64,000 bases of DNA from Dichotomocladium elegans (lineage: Eukaryota > Mucoromycota > Mucoromycetes > Mucorales > Lichtheimiaceae): positions 1,426,001 through 1,490,000 of the forward strand of contig JAIXMN010000001.1 of NCBI GenBank assembly GCA_025716815.1, given 5' to 3'. Positions 48,179-60,700 of the stretch are shown here, in pieces (position 1 is the first letter of the stretch; the number at the start of each line of letters is the position of its first letter). The notes beneath the pieces are model-generated. The model did not search any database and was not told the DNA's origin. It saw nothing but the letters and a program-made list of their open reading frames with translations. Both the position numbers and the translations under genes were made by a program.

Positions 48179-51100
48179 TTATATGTAGTTGGCATTCTCG
48201 CGAGGTGGCAAAGCGGGCGGAATAGTCCGTACTAGATCATCGGTGGAGAACTCACGTCGATGCTGTTTGCTACGTGCAGCAATGCTGGCAAGCGAATTGC
48301 GGCGGTTGGAGGAGGAGGACGAGGTAGGAAGCGGGGACGAATGGTTTTCCTTGGAGGGCTGAGGTTCGGCAAAGAGGGTGGAAAAATGGCTAATGATAAA
48401 ATCGACCGTGCTAATCTTGCAGTTCATGTCTAGAAGATCGCCGCTCTCGTCCCGGTTGCGCATCAATGTTGGCCCAAAGATTACAGCAAGGTTCTTGGAT
48501 GTCATCAGGTTCTCTTTTTGATGCTTACACACACGACACAGATGGCTCATCAGGTACTTTAGGGTGTTGTAATTTTCGAGGGGAAGAGAGCGGATGGCTC
48601 CTTGGTAAAGCGTATGCTGTTGCTCGCTTGTTGTGGCCCGAGCAGCGTCCATAAACTTTGCGTGATGCTCGTATGTGAACAGTGGGTTAGGCAGGTCGCG
48701 GAAATACTGCTTCAGCACGCTCGTGATCGCACACACGTCGTTCCACTGGTTTTCATTCTTTAAATCGCAAGTAGTATCTGCAGTGTCAAACGCTTGCTGG
48801 ATCTGTCGCATCTGGCCTGCAGCACCAGATTTCCGATAAATGCCTTCAAAATCCATCCCCCGGGCCTCAACAGCTTCAATGCACGTCTGTACGACCATGG
48901 GTACCACACCGTTCTCAAGGCGAACTTGCTCTGCAAGATCGTTTCCAAACATGGCTACCAGACATCTAGATATTAGTTGTGTCCTTTCTTATTGAGACAG
49001 GATCAACTTACGCTTCGCTTGATTCTCGCTATCCTGGCTTACCCGACCAATGCATTGGTTGGGTACATGATGCAAACATCGACCATGGGACACATATCCA
49101 CAGTCTTGGCACTTGAATTCGCTTGCCCGCCAAATCTTTTCACTGCAGATATCGCACTTTGTTGGCCGCAAGAACCGGGTCTGCGTAAAGTTGTGGGTGC
49201 GTTTAGTCTGTCTAGCCCTTTCCTGCAGGACTAACCCCTTGATAGCCGACTCTTGGTTTGACTTCTTATGATATTCTTCCCGCTGTTGTTGCTGCTGCTG
49301 CTGTTGTTGTTGTTGTTGTTGTTGTTGTTGCTGTTGTTTCTGATCGGCGCCATTCATAGGTGCTCGATTGGGTGCGTTCGCATCATACGGGATACCGATT
49401 GCATCGTCGTCAGCTGCTGTCCTCCGACTTGAAGAGCTCGCACTGCTTCCATTGCTGTTGTTGCGCCGACTAAATACGTTGTTGTTCTTGTTCCTCCGGA
49501 ATTTAAACATCTTTGCAGGCTCGGCCTTGCCAACACTATCACGCTGTGCTGTCTTCTGGTGTTCGGATGATTTGCGTTCCAAGGTGACGACTCCTATCTG
49601 AGCTTCACTGCTGGGGAAGCTAGGTTCCTCGCTAAGGAAACTTGTGCCTGCCATCACCGCAAGTGCCTCGCGCTCACGCTCCGTCACCCTCCTGGAAAGG
49701 TCATTGTTCAGCGTTGTAAGCTCTGCGTTCTTAGTGTTGAGCATAATCATTTCGTTAATAATGTCATCTCGGGCTTTAGACATCCGTGCAAAGTTCGTTT
49801 TGGCTGCCTCAGTGTCTGCCATGATCGAGCGTAACTGGAGTTGATAGGCCTGATAGGCACGTTCGCGGCTGGTATCGGCAGTGAGATAGCTAAACAGCGT
49901 AAAACATGAGATCATCCTGGCCATCAACAGTGTACTTTATTCACATACCTGATAGCCGTGTTGTTGACCTCAGCCACCAAAGCCTCCCGCTGGTTACGCA
50001 GTTCCTGACACGTCCGTTCCAGATCCGCCTTCGATTGAGCTAGTTGGGCAATTTCATCCTTGGTTATCTTGGCCGATTCGACCGCACCAAAGAGCTTGGC
50101 TTGGTGATACCCAAAAAGCTCTGCCTTGAGTCGAGCGACCTGCGCCTCGGCTGCCTGTCGCGCAGCGACTTCAGCATTATAGCTCTCCTTGACAATATGG
50201 AATTCGTCCAGCGCTTTCCGACTGATTGTCTGAAAACAAGAATGTGAGCTCCAATAACGAGGATGTATGACTGTCCAATATATCAAATTTTACCTTGATT
50301 TTGTTGAATTTTGTATCGACTTCTTTAAGTTGACTCCTTGTGCTTTGAAGCTCTCTCTCCAGTTGCGAAAGGCGCTCAGTCTGAGAAAGGGATGTCGGTG
50401 GGAGTGCATCGACAACGTCAATATCATCATTAGTGCTGTTAAATGACTTGAATGTCACGTCAGATGACGGCGATGTGCGCGGAGGGCTTGGTATCAACTC
50501 AATGGGATCTGCCACGCTGAGCATTTGATTGAGTTCTTGTAACTCCTGCGAACCTATGGCCTCAGTTGATAACCCAGTTCAAAGCATGAGAGGACCATCG
50601 CATACTTACTGATGATAGTATTGCGAACAGGTGCAAGACTTTGTGGCGCGGTCATACCATTCAAATGGTCAATGCGCGGGTCACCATCAAAAACACCGCC
50701 GCGGCGTTCCTTGGTTGACCGTGAACTATTGCTCGGGACCTTATGCAACAAAAAGGAGAAGGAGCGTCAACGCATTTCTCAAAGCACTTTAGCATCGAGA
50801 CTAACCGGATCGCGTTGGCGTAGTTGGGATGTTGTCGGTATCGACTGCTGCTGCTGCTGCTGTTGTTGTTGTTGCTGCAACAAGCGCTCTTCTTTGCGTT
50901 TCTGCCGCATTTGCTTACGCATCTCATGGCACCCGGTACAGAAGATACCCTTACATCATCCAAACTTAGATTTAAACTCGAAACGCAGTATCTCCCGCGG
51001 GCACTAATATACTCATATATCTATACCTTGCTCGTTTGTGTAAACACAAGATCCTCGATTTTGATCCCGCACTGTGTGCATTTGAAGCATTCCGCATGAT

Positions 51101-51632
51101 ATGCCTCGTCGCCTAAGGAGCCCACATGGAAACATGAGTTCTTGAGGATAAGGTAAAATAGTTTTGAAAAACCAGACCTGTCATTATAGCTTCATCCTTG
51201 ATTGCCTTGTGGCAAGCATGACAATTGTATGAGCATTCCTCACAAATGGGCCTTCCATCCCGAAGTAAAAGGAGGTTGCTATAACATTCGACTAATTTGT
51301 GGCATTTTGTGCAGGTAAAACTATAAAAGTGATTCCCAAAAGTAAGAGAAAAGAAAGTGACTTAAAAGACACATGTCAAAAAAGAGGGTGGGGAAAGCAT
51401 GGCTTTGGTAAGGAAACGAATGGATGAGAAGGGGAAGGAGTGTGGGAGGCGAAAGCAGGAGAGAAAAGGAGCGTCTGTGTGGTTTTCTTTTTCGTCATTA
51501 CCAATCGATGTGCCATATACCATCACCAAACTGGACCACCGCGCCGTCGTCAATTTGTTTCAGACATCCGTTGCAATGAGGTTCATCGTCTTCTTCAAAG
51601 ATATATGTTGAATCGTCATGATATGTATCCAT
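48179..51632 (-). CDS. LIM-LIM-C1-RhoGAP protein
   Basis: Rho/Cdc42 GTPase-activating protein of about 1,000 residues. Two LIM domains open the protein: CNGCLKQIDDGAVVQFGDG, CTKCHKLVECYSNLL, CEECSYNCHACHKAI and AECFKCTQCGIKIEDLVF, with paired Cys/His zinc ligands. A Gln tract (about 50845-50880), a Ser-rich linker and a long coiled coil (about 49670-50400) follow. There is a second large Gln tract (about 49283-49342), then a C1-like zinc finger (HNFTQTRFLRPTKCDICSEK, CGYVSHGRCLHHVPNQC). The RhoGAP domain (about 48380-48955) contains the arginine-finger motif FEGIYRKSG, SVLKQYFRDLPNPLF and LAVIFGPTLMR. The stop is at 48179-48181. This order matches fungal Rga-type regulators of polarised growth. 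The start is at 51632 (MDTYHDDS), directly before the first LIM. Confidence 0.93.
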
Positions 51633-52479
51633 TCGTTTCCGGTTATGTGTCCTGCTATCCTGTTCTCGAGGAGAGTGGGGGAGGAGGGAGGAGAGTGAAA
51701 GAACGAAAGAGGGAGGAGAGGGGGAAAAGACAAAGTCGAGGAAAAAAAAAAGAGGTGAAGTAGCAGTAAAGAGCACCCAAAGAAAGGAGTAAAGAACTGG
51801 GTAAAAAAAAGGGCGGGCTTGGGTGCTAGTTAATTAAGCCCAAGAAAGATACGGTTGAGTTGCCCGTCAAGTTCGAATGGATTGTTCCCAGCTATAATCG
51901 AGCGCTTTATTTAGAAATCGGCCCCCCAACTCGAATGCCCTGCCAATCATTGCCAGCTGTGGCTAGAGCTCCACCTTTCTTCACGGTCGAGAATCTTTTG
52001 CTCGTAACACAAGCTACTCATATCGCGTATTTCCTCCGTTCCTCTAACAAGCATTGTTTGAGCGATCGTACCGTTGAAAGCAAGAACAAAGACGTACCGT
52101 CTGCCAAACGAGCAATTCCGCCATGTTTATATACTCACTTTCTTTGTATTTGAGAAATGCCCCAATTTTTTCCCTGTCATGAGCCCCATCCGACATTGTG
52201 GCCATAGCTTAAATTTTGCAGTGGTAGTAGTTGAACGGTGTTTCTACGACAAGCATGTGCAATCTGTGGCCATATATTTTTTTTTATTTATATTGTTCAG
52301 TGAAAGCGTATAATTGTTCGTACAACGAGGTCTATTTGTGCAACATTGTGCTGTGGTTGCTTGCAAAAGTTTGCCTTCGAGGAACCAAACGATACGAGCG
52401 AGAAATGTGCCTCTTACATAAATAACGAAGATCGATGTTCTTTCTATATATACTGTACATAAAACGTACCTAATCAAAT
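51633..52479. other. Intergenic, promoter of the RhoGAP gene
   Basis: About 850 bases. The first 200 are GA-rich on the + strand (CT-rich upstream of the RhoGAP start), like other promoters here. The remainder is AT-rich with no exon I can support. Confidence 0.4.
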
Positions 52480-53645
52480 TTTATGGCGGAAGCCATCCTC
52501 ATTAAGAAGGGACGTGAGAGACTCTTCCTGTCGTCATGTGGCCGTATTTGAATTCTGTTTTGGGCGGTATAATAAATACATCGGTATTGTTTGCTGAAGG
52601 GCTTTACTGGTGTGTAATTTCGGGAAGAACGCACCCACCCAACTCTGTAACCCATTTTCATCCACATAAACATCCTTCATGAGTTCGATCATTCCACCAG
52701 CACCAGTAGCCTCACCGATACGTACCTTAGCTATCCTGTCCCCGAGGAATAGGATAACGATACCTCGGTGATCCCAGCCATAGATCATCCTATTGTTGTG
52801 GGCACGATCTGTTGCAAAGGCGATTCAGTTGCTGTATATAGAATCAGGGGTTCATCTGCTACGAGGATAAAGCGTCCCGTCCTATTGGAAGAAAACGTGG
52901 GAATTTCATAAAAATGAATGTAGCAGTACACTCCCTAAAATAAGTGCTTAACCAGTTGAGATATGGCAGCAGCAAACATCGGTTGACTGGTTTTATGCCT
53001 CTTCAACTTCATAAACGTCCCCCCGATGTAATGGTGATGGTCAGATCCAATTAGTAAACTGCCACAGAAAAAAGGTAAGCAATGAACCCCAAATGGTATG
53101 AACGTTACATATAATGGAATAAATTTCCCTCTAAGCATGAAAGGAGATACGTACAACCTGAAATTAATAGACGAGGCGCCTGGCTCTGCATTGATGACTA
53201 TCGAAGGAATATTTGAGCTCGGGTAGCTGAATGCAGTATATAAATGAAAATTAGAGCCATCTTGATACGCCATATAATGCGTGTATGTGCTTGAACAATT
53301 GAAGGTGCTTGACGTTGCCTCAAAGCGCATGTCATAAACGTACTAATGATATTTCGAGCCTGTGAACCTAAATCATAAATAAAACGACATAAAGTGAGAG
53401 AGATACTTGGCAAGTAGAAACCGAAAGAACAAGCCATTTTACTGGATGTAAACAGATCTTCTTTATATCCATAACCCTGTGATCTGGAATTGGAGAAAAA
53501 TCGTGTAATAGAGATGAGGTTACATGGGCGTAAAAAAGGAATCGTTCCCTGGCACGTACCTGAGGGTCAATTTCTGACGAGATACCCAGCACGAGAAAAT
53601 AACCATTGTTGATGTCAAGACGAAAAAAGATGATTGTGCATCCTA
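52480..53645 (-). CDS. Unresolved coding-like region (hypothetical or decayed gene)
   Basis: I do not recognise this. One long stretch reads coherently on the minus strand after removing two GT-AG introns. It goes from FFRLDINNGYFLVLGISSE through VTSSLLHDFSPIPDHRV and WLVLSVSTCQ, spliced to YVYDMRFEATSSTFNC, then SNFHLYTAFSYPSSNIP, and spliced again to LLIGSDHHHYIGGTFMKLKR, with a stop near 52937. Further down, a second piece contains DRAHNNRMIYGWDHRGIVIL and RIGEATGAGGMIELMKDVYV, but I could not join it to the first without a frame break. The beta-rich character suggests a propeller-like fold, which is speculation. There is no clear ATG in frame. It may be the 3' part of a gene whose upstream exons I cannot see, or a pseudogene. 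Confidence 0.3.
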
Positions 53646-54532
53646 TTTATATTCAAGATAAAAAAAACAGATATATCCTATAACTTAAGACTATTCAAAG
53701 GTCTTCCTGATGATAACCAGGGCAGACTAATGGATAGATTTGGTGGTAGATGTATTATCCATTGCAAGATAATAGATCTTTCTATGTTCATTCAGTCCTT
53801 ATCTACGTTATCCTTGCTTGCTGCTGATAATTTAACCGCTGCATCACTTTCTTTTTAGGACCACGCCGTACTGCGGCTGAACTATCAGCTTGAAAAATTC
53901 CGTTGTGGTTAGTCAATGCATATATTGTAGGCTGTGTACAACATGGAGGTGCATTCGAACATAGGCTTCTTTGACCCGAATTTTCAAGTCATTTCGCTTG
54001 AGCAGATATATATTACCACAACCCCAGTCTCGTCACCAGCAGCGTGTACCGTTGTACGTTGATAGATTGAAGAGAGAAAATACGCGCCGCTCTCATCGGA
54101 AATAGGATCCATAGGTTCAGAGCAATCATGTTCATAAATAAGTTATCAATGATAGCATATTACATACATGGGTAAGTACAGCCCTTCCAGTACATCAAGG
54201 ATTGACATCATCGCTTGATAACTAACCGCGTTATTGGTTGGAATCCCCGTATATTGTGTCAAAATAAGAACAATAACATTACCGCTAGTAGAGGAGATAA
54301 GAAAGGGAAGATAGGGAGGGATAGTTAAATTATTGTCGTAAGAGAGCTGTTGGTTTGGTTGGAGGAGGACTGTGGCGTTGGTTGACAGGAGGGAGTACGA
54401 ACAGGTTTTTCGCTCTCTCTCTCTCTCTCTTCCCAGAAGGAAAAAAGAAATGAGAGCGAAGTGAGAGGGAGAAAGACTTGGAGAGGGAAAAAAAAAGAGG
54501 GAAGTCGAATAGTGGATGGAGGAACGACGTTC
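53646..54532. other. Intergenic, no assignable gene
   Basis: About 890 bases, AT-rich, with a few short open stretches on both strands that show no family motif. A CT repeat (about 54412-54432) and GA-rich tract lie beside the end of the PAK gene. Upstream exons of the unresolved minus-strand gene may lie here. Confidence 0.35.
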
Positions 54533-57226
54533 TTATCTTGTTCTAAACTTAAGCAGAGGAGCCAAGATTTCCAAAGGACCGGCCTTCTTCAAGAAGTCGT
54601 GCTCCAGCAATTCTTGGGCAGTCGCTCGTGAGCGTACATCGACGCAGAGGCACACGGCCAAAAAGCCTTTGAGTTCGCGCGAGAGTTTTTCCGGGCTCTT
54701 GAGTGTAGGAGTTCCGTTCGTAGCAATAAGATAAAGGGCCTTGAGCGGTTCCTCGTCCAGATAGGGTGGTTCATTCTCAATCATTTCGATGGCCATGATA
54801 CCCAAAGACCAGATATCCACCTTTTCACCATATTCCTTTTGCTTGACTACCTCTGGCGCCATCTAAAAATAAAAATAAAAATAAAATAAAAAGAGCAGTG
54901 TTATTGATGACTCGTCTTTCAATCTCTTTATGAGGAGAGGATGGATATCCTGGTGTTTTTTTATATAAAAAGAAAGCTAGAGAGCACGTTACCCAATATG
55001 GCGTGCCGACCATGGTTGCACGTTTCGTTCGCTGATCAGTCAGCTTTGCGCAGAAGCCGAAATCACTGATCTTGACATGGCCTTGGGCATTCAGAAGAAT
55101 GTTATCAGACTTGATGTCGCGATGGATAATGTTGCGTGAGTGGAGATGGTGCAGACCCGCAGTTGTTTCCAGGCATACTGTTGCTATTTGCTGCTCTGTC
55201 ATGGTGTTGTTTTCGATCACATCCGTCAGGGCGCCGCCTTCCATATACTCCATGACCACCCACAACTCCATGTTTTTAACAAGGAAGGAATCCAGAAAGT
55301 TGACAATGTTGCGATGATGGGATTCCTTCATGACCAGAATTTCGTTTACGATAAGCTCCTTTCGTGGCTGATGAGCCAGGTCCATTTGCTTGATGGCGAC
55401 CTTGGTATTAGTTGTTAAGCATACTGCCACGTACACTGAACCAGAGGCACTACGATATGGATAAGGTTACATGTATATAAGGTTACATGTATATAATGGG
55501 AAATCTCCTTCCCTCTTTTTTTTTTTTGGTCTCCCTTACCCTTGGCCTACACGCTTGACACGCTTGTATATTTCATTTGGATCGCCTCGTGTGACGACGG
55601 AGCCTATTTAGGATCAGCAATTAATTTCTTCGAACTTTTTATCAGCCAAAATAGAATAATAATATACTTGCGTAATTTATCCATGATCTGGGCCTCAGTC
55701 ATCGTGCTGATGCGTTGCTCCACCTTCTTCTTAGCTGGTGCTTGCGAGACGCCGTTCGCACCGGACGTCATCTGCTGCTGTGCCTTCTCCCGCTCGCGGA
55801 GCAGACGCTCTTTTTCACGCATCATGCGTTCCTTTTCGCGTTCACGTGCACGCAGCTCCCGTTCCCGCTCCCGCTCTCGGATCAGTCGTTCTTTTTCACG
55901 CTCATAAAGCATGCGTGAATCTTCGTATGCCGTAGACGCAGAACTGCTGGTGCGGATCGGAGCACGCTGTGGAAGTGCAGTACCTTGCGATTTGCTAGGC
56001 TGCAATGGGCCAATACCAGACGAAGACATTGACGACGATGGCGAGGGCGGTGTGCGATGCTAAAAAAAAAATAGAAATCCATCAAACCGCCCACCCCCGT
56101 CGTTCAATACTCAAATGGTATATATGTGGAGAGAACTCGCGCAAGTCAAACTTACATGATTACTCGCTAAGCGAGAGCTTTCTGAAGGCCGTGGTGTGCG
56201 TGGCGAAACTGGCGATCGAGGCTCGTCGGGCCGTCGGGAAGTCGGTGACATGGGTGGCGGTGGAGCTGGCCGGGGTGGAGCAGGACGTGTCTGCATGGAT
56301 AATGCTGAAGGATGGGGCGGCGGTGCCTGGACAGTCTTTTTCACAGGTTCATGCATCATAGCGGCCCATCGTTCACCGCTATCGCGTTTGCTCTGCTCGG
56401 TATAGAATTCAAGAACATCCAACACAGCCTGAGGATTCTTGGCCGCATCCTCGGCCGTAATTGCTGATCCCTTGAGTAGTTGCGTCCATTGATCAGGTAG
56501 ACCCTAGAAAAACAGCAATAGTAATAATTAGAAGATATAGTGACGACCTGAAAGGGGTGGTGGAGGCTTCCAACCATCCCCCCCTCTTCCACTTTCTCCC
56601 TCCCCCCTCTCCCCCAACACTGGGGTGGGGTGGGTGGATGGATTGGGGGAGGGTAGGTTTGTTTATGTAGCCGATTGTTTTTTGGCGGTTCTTTGCGTGT
56701 AAACATACGGTGAAAGCACCAGATATGGGATCAAAGCCCACATGCACTTCATGGACAAAATTGGTTGGACCCGAGGCACCCAAAGGTGATCGCTATGAGG
56801 CGGTCAGATAACGTGGATATATGGATTGTAAGCTCAGGGCTATTGTTGTTACATTATAAATCTCGTCCAGCCATGAATAGAGTTCATTGTCGCTCTTGCA
56901 CGCCACATAGTACGTCTTGTCCTTGGTGGCAATCTCAATGCAATAAGGCTTGAGATCAGTACGTGTAACCGATTGGATCTCTTTGAGAAAGATGAGAGCA
57001 ACGCATTGTCCCGATTGCTAAAGTAGTGGTCCAAAAGGCGCCGAAAGAGCGTGAATACGGGTTATGTATTTTGCAAAAATCCCTATACGCTTTGGTGAAA
57101 ACGGACCTCGTTGCGATGAAAGGTCAGCGCTTGATCGCGCAATACACAGAAGCGTTTCGACCAAATCCAGGCACGAAGGCCGTCCTCCTTGACGGACAAG
57201 TAGCCGTCCTTGATGATTTCAGTCAT
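54533..57226 (-). CDS. CLA4: Cla4/Skm1-type p21-activated kinase
   Basis: PAK family kinase with an N-terminal PH domain, activated by Cdc42/Rac and acting in polarised growth and septin organisation. The PH domain begins at the start codon ([20 protein letters not shown], then [18 protein letters not shown]) and closes with the [20 protein letters not shown] segment. A p21-binding region follows: [31 protein letters not shown]. After Pro-rich and Arg/Glu-rich linkers, the kinase domain has [20 protein letters not shown], the catalytic loop [33 protein letters not shown], and TPYW joined to [20 protein letters not shown]. It ends [10 protein letters not shown] with the stop at 54533-54535. 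The PH domain distinguishes Cla4 from Ste20. About six introns. Confidence 0.94.
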
Positions 57227-57756
57227 TGTGGGAAGCAAAAGAAAAAGATGATCTAGCAATGAAGGCTACACAATTTTTTATTTCTTAGCAACACATAGTT
57301 TCTCGTTTTTATCGGAGTTCTATGGTTGTGAAACAATAAAAGAGGGAAAGTGGTGAAAAATAAGGGGGAGGGAAAGGGACCACACGCATTGGGCGGGCAA
57401 AGGGGTGGTGGTAGTAGTGTGGGAGGGCTCTCGTGCGGATGCATGCATACTTCAGGCACCGGTATTACACACGCACAAGGAGAATCCAATCAATTATCAA
57501 ATTTAGACTGTTTTCTGTCTGAGTGTTTATTGTATCTTGTATTATGTGCGTACGTCAGTCGCGCGTGGTAAGATTATTTTTTGTTTCAACGGGTTGGCTG
57601 GTTATTGGATGTAGTCGTCGTTAATGTTAAGGGAAGAAAGATACGCGGAAGTAAGCTGCAAAGAGCAGACTGAAGTGAGTGTGAGTGTGCGTGTGTATAT
57701 GTGTGTGTGTATGGTGTTTTTTAAAAGAAATAAGGCATTGTACAAAGTTTTGCGGT
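57227..57756. promoter_or_regulatory. Promoter of the Cla4-type kinase gene
   Basis: 530 bases between the PAK start codon and the eIF4G stop codon; both genes run on the minus strand. It includes a G-rich run (about 57362-57425) and a (GT)n-like microsatellite (about 57675-57712). No exon is seen. Confidence 0.4.
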
Positions 57757-60700
57757 TTAATCAGAATTTGAATCAGCAGTAGGGGTCGTTCTAGGCTCGG
57801 TATCTTCATGCTCATGTTCAGTAGGGAGATCCTCCGTCGCATCATGGTCGTTGTCATGGTCGTTGTCGTTGTCATGATCATGGTCGTGGTCGTGGTCATG
57901 GTCATCCGTCTCGCCACCTAGGGCACTATTCAAATCAGAACATGTGCATTAGTTTACTGAGTTCAAAATATATGTCCCTGGAATTGCCTTTCACAAGCTT
58001 TTCCTTACCTGAACATGTTCATGTTAGTTGGCCGTTCGTCACTGGCGGAATTCTTTTGGTCTCCAGCCTTGCTGTTAACTCGGTTCAAGCTGGCGAAAGG
58101 GCTGTTTGATGGACCGAGCACGTTGCTCCGGGTTTTGCTTCGGTCTGTCTTGCCAAAGTTAGCTAGTTCATTGACACGGCTGCCTTTTATCGTTCCACTA
58201 GGGCTGCCGCTCACGGTGTTCCAGCCATCGGCAGAGCTCGAAGAGGCGTCCTTGTTACCCCCAGGACCGCTACCGCCGCTTGATGAATTCTCGCGCTGCA
58301 GATCACGAGCGCCTGCGCCTCGGTGTGATCCTGTTCGTGGCATAGTGTGTGGCAAACTGCCCCGCGAGCTGCTGGTTCGCTTCATTGCTTCTTTCTGCTC
58401 GTCTTTGGCCTTCTGAGCCTGTACATAAACAAATCGGTCGGTCAAATTTTTCCACAATTAGCTTAGTCCCGTTTCTTTACCTGTTCATGAATTTCAGCAA
58501 TGGTAGTGGGACCAATGTTGCCGCCACGACGGCTAACCCATTTATTCTTGCGCAGGTCGAACACATCCATGATCTTGAATCGCACACGCGAGCTGAGCTT
58601 AGGGCTCTCAAGCATCTCCTGCATACGCATAAAGTAGGCATCCACAAAGCCACGCGTAGCCTTGACATCCAGATTTTTACCGACTGTTGTCATGAGCTTA
58701 CACATTGTCTCTGTCTCTTCGTCGCCAACCTCCTTGGGATCGGCACAAAGGCGGTTGAAGCACTGCATCATAATACGGTCCGTCAACATGCGACGCTTGA
58801 ACAGCTCACCAATGAACTGAACAAGACCGAGACCATGACGCTTGGCCTTAACTGCGGCATAGTATTCATCAGTGAGCATATCAGGTTTGCTCTCATCGAC
58901 TTCAGGTAAGTTGAATTTCCAGCCGCGCTCAAAGTCGCTTTGGCAACGGTTGAGCAGATATTTGCGGAAGAGATGCGCGCCACGCACAACTTTACCCTCC
59001 TTATCATGGATACTAACGTCCTTAAAGTCGTCCGTCATATTATTGCACAGCTTCTCGCAAAGTTGGGCCCACATGGCAGAGAATGCGGATTCATCGCAGG
59101 CCTTGTCAAACGTAAGTGTGATGACAATACGCAATGCACGGCCATCATCCTCCTTGGTAGACTGCTCAGCGTATGCCCAAATTTGGTCCGAGATCGAATC
59201 GAACTTCTCAATTGTGAGTTTGTTCAAAAGGCCTTTAACCTTGCGGATAATGAGTTCATCAGACATACGCTCTGGATCTTCGGTTGCCTGCGACTCGAGT
59301 TTCTTGCGGGCGGAGAGAGGCACCCATCGGGTCTCGCTCTTCTCCAGAGGAACAACGTCTTCTGGGGCAATAGTGGGACCACCAGGCTGCTGCTTCTCTT
59401 CTCTGTCTCTCTTATCCTCGCCCCTACCAGCATGGCGCTTACCACCGCGGCCACTGCGGCTGCGGGAACCTTCACGCTGCATGCCTCCAGGAGAGGGAAG
59501 ACCATCACGACCACTTCCGGTGCGATGAGTAAGAGGGCGACCACCAGCAAACTTGCCCATTTCCATACGACCGTCCTTTGAACCGTGGCGGAACATGCCT
59601 ATCTCACCGCCGCCAGGAGTACGGGGACCACGACCACGCTCAGAACCTTGGCGGCGCGAATTGGCGCGCGAGCCACCGCGGTCGCTCTGCTCGTAGTTAT
59701 ATTCCTGGAAGATGGATGTATCGATCGACGTCTCTTTACAAAGAGGCTGGAATTGAAGCAAAAATTTAGAGTCGTACTTGATACGGCCGTCCTTATCCTT
59801 GAACCCAAACGGTCCTTTGACCTCTTCTGGGTACTCCACAGCATTTAACTCTTCAATCAAACGAGTGACACGGGGGACCGATTTGGTGGGTTGAACAGGT
59901 GTCGAAGGAACCTGGTCAGGTGAGGCTGACAAATTTGACAGGTCAAGGCGCTCAGGAATTTTTTCCGCCTTAGCCTCCGGGATGACGGTGTGTTCCTTTT
60001 CCTTGTGCTCTGCGTCTTTCTTTACATCGCGCTCCTCCTCCAATTTACGTTCAGCCTCTTCCTTGGCCTTACGGTCAGCCTCTTCCTTGGCCTTGCATTC
60101 AGCCTCTTCCTTGGCCTTGCGTTCAGCCTCTTCCTTGGCCTTGAGTTCAGCCTCTTCCTTGGCCTTGCGTTCAGCCTCTTCCTTGGCCTTGAGTTCAGCC
60201 TCTTCCTTGGCCTTGAGTTCAGCCTCTTCCTTGGCCTTGCGTTCAGCCTCTTCCTTGGCCTTGCGTTCAGCCTCTTCCTTGGCCTTGAGTTCAGCCTCTT
60301 CCTTGGCCTTGCGTTCAGCCTCTTCCTTGGCCTTGCGCTCTGCCTCTTCCTTGGCCTTGCGTTCAGCCTCTTCCTTGGCCTTGAGTTCAGCCTCTTCCTT
60401 GGCCTTGCGTTCAGCCTCTTCCTTGGCCTTGAGTTCAGCCTCTTCCTTGGCCTTGCGCTCTGCCTCTTCCTTGGCCTTGCGCTCTGCCTCTTCACGTTCA
60501 ATCTTCTCCTTGTTGGGGTTGATAATGGGGATGGCTTTAGAGACAACCTTGGGAGGAGCCATAGGCTTTTCGGCGTCTTTGGTAAGATTAGATGAGCCAG
60601 TTACGATCTTATTACCAACAGGAACTTCGGCGCGAGTGACAGGATCGATAATTGCAATAGGGTTCTTCTTAGGAGAGGGAACTACACAACGCTGGGGAGG

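Noticed and set aside
60045..60495. CRISPR-like appearance of evenly spaced repeats
   Set aside because: Units are contiguous 24-mers with no unique spacers and encode a protein helix within eIF4G in a eukaryote.
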